This document shows positions 57,258-60,304 of a DNA stretch of 60,304 nucleotides, in pieces. How positions within the stretch are numbered: the stretch's first letter is position 1; every line of letters starts with the position of its first letter. A program made the translations under genes and the position numbers. Source of the stretch: an uncultured Pelagibacteraceae bacterium (GTDB taxonomy: Bacteria > Pseudomonadota > Alphaproteobacteria > Pelagibacterales > Pelagibacteraceae); contig CABXYN010000005.1 in NCBI GenBank assembly GCA_902516395.1, forward strand, positions 1 to 60,304, in the 5' to 3' direction. The notes under the pieces were generated by a model, which had not been told where the DNA came from, ran no database searches, and saw nothing but the letters and a program-made list of their open reading frames with translations.

Positions 57258-57932
57258 TTAGATGATAGAAATAAATCTTTTTGAAAAATTTTCTAATTTT
57301 TGTAAATATTTTTTGGAGTCATTACCAAATTTATTATAAGCAATTACTGCTGGTATTGCTGCTAACAAACCTAGGGCAGTCGCAAATAAAGCTTCGGCAA
57401 TTCCAGGGGCTACAATAGCCAGACTAGTATTTCTTGATATGGCAATTGATTGAAAAGAATTCATTATTCCCCAGACTGTTCCAAATAATCCAATAAACGG
57501 TGCAGTAGATCCTACTGTTGCAAGAAAAGTAAATTTATTATTAACAATATTCATTTGCTTTTCAATGTTCACCTCTAAAATATTTTCAAGTCTTTGACTA
57601 ATGTTCGTTTTAGACCTTGACTTCATAACTGCTTGCATTGAATCTTTAAATAATTGAGCCATTGGATTATCTAATGTCGCCGGTAGACTATTATAAAATG
57701 TTTCTGCTGACTTAGACTTCCAAAACCTTTCTTCAAAATCCTCTGAGTCTTTATTAATTTTTTTAAACATTACAATTTTATCGAAAATGATTGCCCAAGA
57801 GTAAACTGAGCTAGCAATTAGTATTATAATTACAGATTTTACTATCAAGTCAGCTCTCAAAAATAAACTCAAAATTGAAAAATCTGTACTATTTGCTATG
57901 CCAACTGCTTGGGAAGTTATATCTGCATCCAT
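57258..57932 (-). CDS. tolQ: Tol-Pal system protein TolQ (ExbB/MotA family)
   Basis: TolQ forms the pentameric channel part of the Tol motor. The 224-residue protein has three membrane helices (about 28-50, 130-155, 168-192). The conserved loop LATVGSTAPFIGLFGTVWGIMNSFQ and the AVAPGIAEALFATALGLLAAIPAV helix contain the Thr and Ala pattern of the proton path. It starts the tol operon 57 bp after ruvC. The ybgC gene usually found before tolQ is absent here. Confidence 0.96.
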   Translation of the reverse strand: MDADITSQAVGIANSTDFSILSLFLRADLIVKSVIIILIASSVYSWAIIFDKIVMFKKINKDSEDFEERFWKSKSAETFYNSLPATLDNPMAQLFKDSMQAVMKSRSKTNISQRLENILEVNIEKQMNIVNNKFTFLATVGSTAPFIGLFGTVWGIMNSFQSIAISRNTSLAIVAPGIAEALFATALGLLAAIPAVIAYNKFGNDSKKYLQKLENFSKRFISII

Positions 57933-57989
57933 TTAATTGATTTCACACTAAAATGTGTCATGAATTTGTCTTTAAAGGTTAGCTAAAAA

Positions 57990-58478
57990 TTATTTTTCTT
58001 GAGAATTCAGATGATAATTAGCTATTAATATTGCATCTGCTTTGTTGGTGTCTTTTTTTCGAGATAACACTGATGAAAACTTAGGAAACATTTCAATTGC
58101 TTTAACTCTACTCGAATCTTTTTGAGAATTTATTAAATCATAATGCTTTTTCCATTTGGCTGGTCTTACAAAAAAAATTGGTAGTTGCATAGCGGCACAA
58201 ACTCCTTTTAACACTCCAAATGATTGTCCAAAATTAAACATACTAGTAACACCTTGTCCAGGCATTGCTGAAACCTGTTCTACTACTACATTTATATTCT
58301 CAGATTTATGGTTTTGAATCCTCAAAAATATTTCGTTAAAAATTTGGCTACCATTAACTTGCTTTTTATTTTGATTACCAGATGCCATGGTAGGCATATC
58401 AATTACATCCTTTAATTCTCCATCCTCAAAAAAACTAATTGCACCAGTTATCCCAGGGTCTATTCCAATTATTAACAT
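57990..58478 (-). CDS. RuvC-like Holliday junction endonuclease, phage-type branch
   Basis: The 162-residue RNase H-fold protein starts GIDPGITGAI with catalytic D7. The second acidic residue is E67 in VVVEQVSAMPGQG, and D148 is in NKADAILIA. The blocks DMPTM, AMPGQGVTSMFNFGQS and RPAKWKKH resemble the RuvC-like resolvases I know from prophages and some proteobacteria more than cellular E. coli-type RuvC. The residue three before D148, acidic in E. coli RuvC, is Asn here, with D143 nearby. It sits after yebC where ruvC normally lies, but ruvA, ruvB and ybgC do not follow. Junction cleavage is inferred. Confidence 0.82.
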   Translation of the reverse strand: MLIIGIDPGITGAISFFEDGELKDVIDMPTMASGNQNKKQVNGSQIFNEIFLRIQNHKSENINVVVEQVSAMPGQGVTSMFNFGQSFGVLKGVCAAMQLPIFFVRPAKWKKHYDLINSQKDSSRVKAIEMFPKFSSVLSRKKDTNKADAILIANYHLNSQEK

Positions 58479-58487
58479 AAAATTAAA

Positions 58488-59201
58488 TTAATTTGCATTT
58501 GTAAAAACATTTTGAACATCGTCATCTTCTTCCAAAATTTCTAAAAACTTGTTCATTTTTTCTTTGTCCTCTTCATTTAGATTAATTTTATTTGTAGGAA
58601 CCCATTCAATTTCTGTAGATATAAAATTAGAAATCTCTTTTTCCAACAAATTTTTTACATCATATATCTCATCATTATTTGTCTGTATCTCATAATGATT
58701 CTCATGAAATATACAATCATTAGCTCTAGCATCAGTTGCTAGGTTGAAAATTTTTTCCTCATCTATTTCTTCTTTATCAACTTTGATAACTCCAAGTTGA
58801 AGAAAGTTATGAGATGCAGAACCTTGGGTACCAAGTCCACCTCCGTATTTTTGAAATATTGTTCTTATATTTGAGGCAGTTCTATTTTTATTATCTGTTA
58901 AAGTAGTAACTATTATTGCTGTTTTTGCAGGTCCAAATCCTTCATATCTTATATTTTCAAAATTAGAGTCTGCTGCTATTGTCGACTTGTCGATAGCTCT
59001 TTCAATATTATCCTTTGGCATGTTTGCTGATCTGGCAGCTTGGATCGCAGATCTTAATCTTGAATTCATATCTGGATTTTTATCTCCAAGTTTTGCTGCT
59101 ACTGTAATTTCTCTTGATAGCTTAGAAAATATAGCAGATCTTTGCTTATCTGCTTTTCCTTTTTTATGTTTGATGCCTGCCCAATGGGAATGACCTGCCA
59201 T
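58488..59201 (-). CDS. yebC: YebC/TACO1 family protein
   Basis: YebC-family proteins were annotated as transcription regulators and are now linked to translation of difficult peptide stretches. The 237-residue protein starts MAGHSHWAGIKHKKGKADKQR, close to the E. coli sequence. It has the NMPKDNIERAI helix, the YEGFGP strand and GGGLGTQGSASHNF. Full length and intact. It is 3 bp after the ymdB-like gene and 9 bp before the ruvC-like gene. Confidence 0.94.
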   Translation of the reverse strand: MAGHSHWAGIKHKKGKADKQRSAIFSKLSREITVAAKLGDKNPDMNSRLRSAIQAARSANMPKDNIERAIDKSTIAADSNFENIRYEGFGPAKTAIIVTTLTDNKNRTASNIRTIFQKYGGGLGTQGSASHNFLQLGVIKVDKEEIDEEKIFNLATDARANDCIFHENHYEIQTNNDEIYDVKNLLEKEISNFISTEIEWVPTNKINLNEEDKEKMNKFLEILEEDDDVQNVFTNAN

Positions 59202-59204
59202 GAT

Positions 59205-60011
59205 TTAAGATTCTTTCTCAAGTTGACCACCAAATATAAACTGACTTATATTTGCTGCCAAACCAGTATTTGGATTAGCTTCAATAATTGCTCCACAAAG
59301 CGAAGCCTCTCCTTCAGCAGGAAAATGTTTTATAGAATCTCTTTTGTAAAACCTATTAATAGAATTTTCAGCATTCATCCCAATTACTGAATTATAATCC
59401 CCACACATTCCTGCATCTGTTAAATACGCAGTTCCCTTGCTTAATACTCTTCCGTCATTAGTTGGTACATGGGTATGGGTGCCTACAACAAATGTAGCAT
59501 TCCCATCAAAAACGTGTCCAATAGCCATTTTCTCACTTGTAATCTCACCATGAAAGTCAACAATAAGAAAATCATATTTTTCTTTAAGTGCATTTTGATC
59601 TAAAAATTCTTTACTTTTTATAAAGACATCATCAGATTTTTTCATAAAAACATTCCCCATTAAATTTAATACACCAACTTTGTAACCACCTAAAGAATCG
59701 TAAATACCAAAACCATCGCCTGGAACATCACCAGATAAATTTAATGGTCTTAATAATCTCTTTTGATTTTTAATAAATTCAAATGTTTCTTTTTGATCCC
59801 AGACATGATTGCCAGTAGTAATTACATCAACGCCACAACCAAGTAGTTCATTCACTATATTCTCAGTTATTCCAACACCTTCTTTTGCAGCATTCTCTCC
59901 GTTTACAATAACAAAGTTTATTTTCTTTGACTTTATAATTTTTGGTAAAAATTTTTTTATTGCACTACAACCGCTGTTTCCAACTATATCTCCTAGAAAT
60001 AAAATATTCAT
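59205..60011 (-). CDS. YmdB/TIGR00282-type metallophosphoesterase
   Basis: The 268-residue protein has the calcineurin-like phosphoesterase motifs. These are LFLGDIVGNSG with D8, VNGENAAKEGVGI with E39 or nearby ligands, TTGNHVWDQ, DFHGEITSEK and GTHTHVPTND with the metal-binding His pair. B. subtilis YmdB hydrolyses 2',3'-cyclic nucleotides, and the cellular role in alphaproteobacteria is unclear. It overlaps the fthC stop by ATGA and leads into yebC. Confidence 0.9.
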   Translation of the reverse strand: MNILFLGDIVGNSGCSAIKKFLPKIIKSKKINFVIVNGENAAKEGVGITENIVNELLGCGVDVITTGNHVWDQKETFEFIKNQKRLLRPLNLSGDVPGDGFGIYDSLGGYKVGVLNLMGNVFMKKSDDVFIKSKEFLDQNALKEKYDFLIVDFHGEITSEKMAIGHVFDGNATFVVGTHTHVPTNDGRVLSKGTAYLTDAGMCGDYNSVIGMNAENSINRFYKRDSIKHFPAEGEASLCGAIIEANPNTGLAANISQFIFGGQLEKES

Positions 60012-60304
60012 TTTATTATTCCTTTATTTGTTAAAATAAAATCCAATTTTTGATCAAACTTATTTATTGGAATCTTTTTAATTTTTTGAAATGAAAAAGC
60101 AAAGCCAACTGTTAAAACTTTTTTATAATTTAAAAGTTTTCGAATATATCGGTCATAAAATCCGCCCCCATAACCTAATCGGAATTTATTATTATCAAAT
60201 CCAACAAGAGGAACAATTAAAACCTCAGGAAAAACTTTTTTTTTGCTAATTGGCTCTGGAATACCTTGGTAACTTACTTTAAGTGAGTCTTGAAAAGACC
60301 ATTC
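60008..60304 (-). CDS. 5-Formyltetrahydrofolate cyclo-ligase, N-terminal part outside window
   Basis: Only the last 98 codons are inside the window, and the frame is open to the right edge. The segment FRLGYGGGFYDRYIRK is the signature of methenyltetrahydrofolate synthetases (MTHFS/YgfA). FPEVLIVPLVGFD precedes it and a typical C-terminal helix follows. The enzyme recycles 5-formyl-THF to methenyl-THF with ATP. The stop codon overlaps the ymdB-like ATG by ATGA. No 6S RNA, often located near ygfA, is within the visible sequence. Confidence 0.88.
   Translation of the reverse strand, partial: EWSFQDSLKVSYQGIPEPISKKKVFPEVLIVPLVGFDNNKFRLGYGGGFYDRYIRKLLNYKKVLTVGFAFSFQKIKKIPINKFDQKLDFILTNKGIIK

Overview
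The window is a very A+T-rich, extremely compact bacterial chromosome segment. Gene content and order (mreBCD-mrdA-rodA, hflKC-degP, xseB-ispA-dxs, yebC-ruvC-tol-pal-cpoB-tilS-ftsH-folP-glmM), a two-piece (permuted) tmRNA gene, ThyX instead of ThyA, and many 1-20 bp gene overlaps point to an alphaproteobacterium with a streamlined genome, most likely the SAR11 clade (Candidatus Pelagibacter and relatives). I see no insertion sequence, integrase, prophage module, CRISPR array or rRNA operon. The only gene-free stretch longer than 300 bases (26157-26626) holds the tmRNA and a tRNA-Leu.

Layout. (1) 1-231: the 3' part of a glutaredoxin gene. (2) 234-24350: twenty-one genes on the minus strand. 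In transcription order they are hflK-hflC-DUF2065-degP-miaA, ilvI-ilvH-ilvC, leuA, mreB-mreC-mreD-mrdA-rodA, then a catabolic and accessory set (D-amino-acid dehydrogenase, fused indolepyruvate ferredoxin oxidoreductase, EamA transporter, D-2-hydroxyacid dehydrogenase, histone-deacetylase-like hydrolase, msrB, DUF1479 oxygenase). (3) 24351-28458: mrp, thyX, two-piece ssrA, tRNA-Leu(GAG), nadA-nadC. (4) 28455-34851 (minus): sppA-like peptidase, glyQ-glyS, ppdK. (5) 34892-44303: short alternating units: ispB-like, pdxH, aroC, xseB-ispA-dxs, tsaC plus a two-gene ABC exporter, tRNA-Arg(TCG), rluD-like, and the rpoH leader. (6) rpoH at 44309-45199, then 45196-60304 on the minus strand. In transcription order that last block is fthC (partial), ymdB-like, yebC, a phage-type ruvC, tolQ-tolR-tolA-tolB-pal, cpoB, tilS, ftsH, folP, glmM, thiD, purA.

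How the genes work together. The window carries most of the elongasome (MreBCD, PBP2, RodA), the Tol-Pal envelope machine, and envelope and membrane proteolysis (DegP, HflKC, FtsH, SppA-like). It also carries branched-chain amino-acid synthesis (IlvIHC, LeuA), isoprenoid supply (Dxs, IspA, long-chain prenyl synthase), parts of NAD, folate, thiamin, B6 and chorismate synthesis, glycyl-tRNA synthetase, and the heat-shock sigma factor. The right-hand end of block 2 looks like a small pathway for oxidising D-amino acids or aromatic 2-oxo acids.

Points of most interest: the tmRNA with only a 12-nt insert between acceptor and coding pieces; an A/U-only hairpin touching the rpoH start; a phage-type RuvC sitting where ruvC-ruvA-ruvB-ybgC usually lie; a dyad centred on a candidate -10 element at ilvI; and overlapping divergent promoters. 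All family assignments were made by reading protein sequences and motifs. No database search was run.
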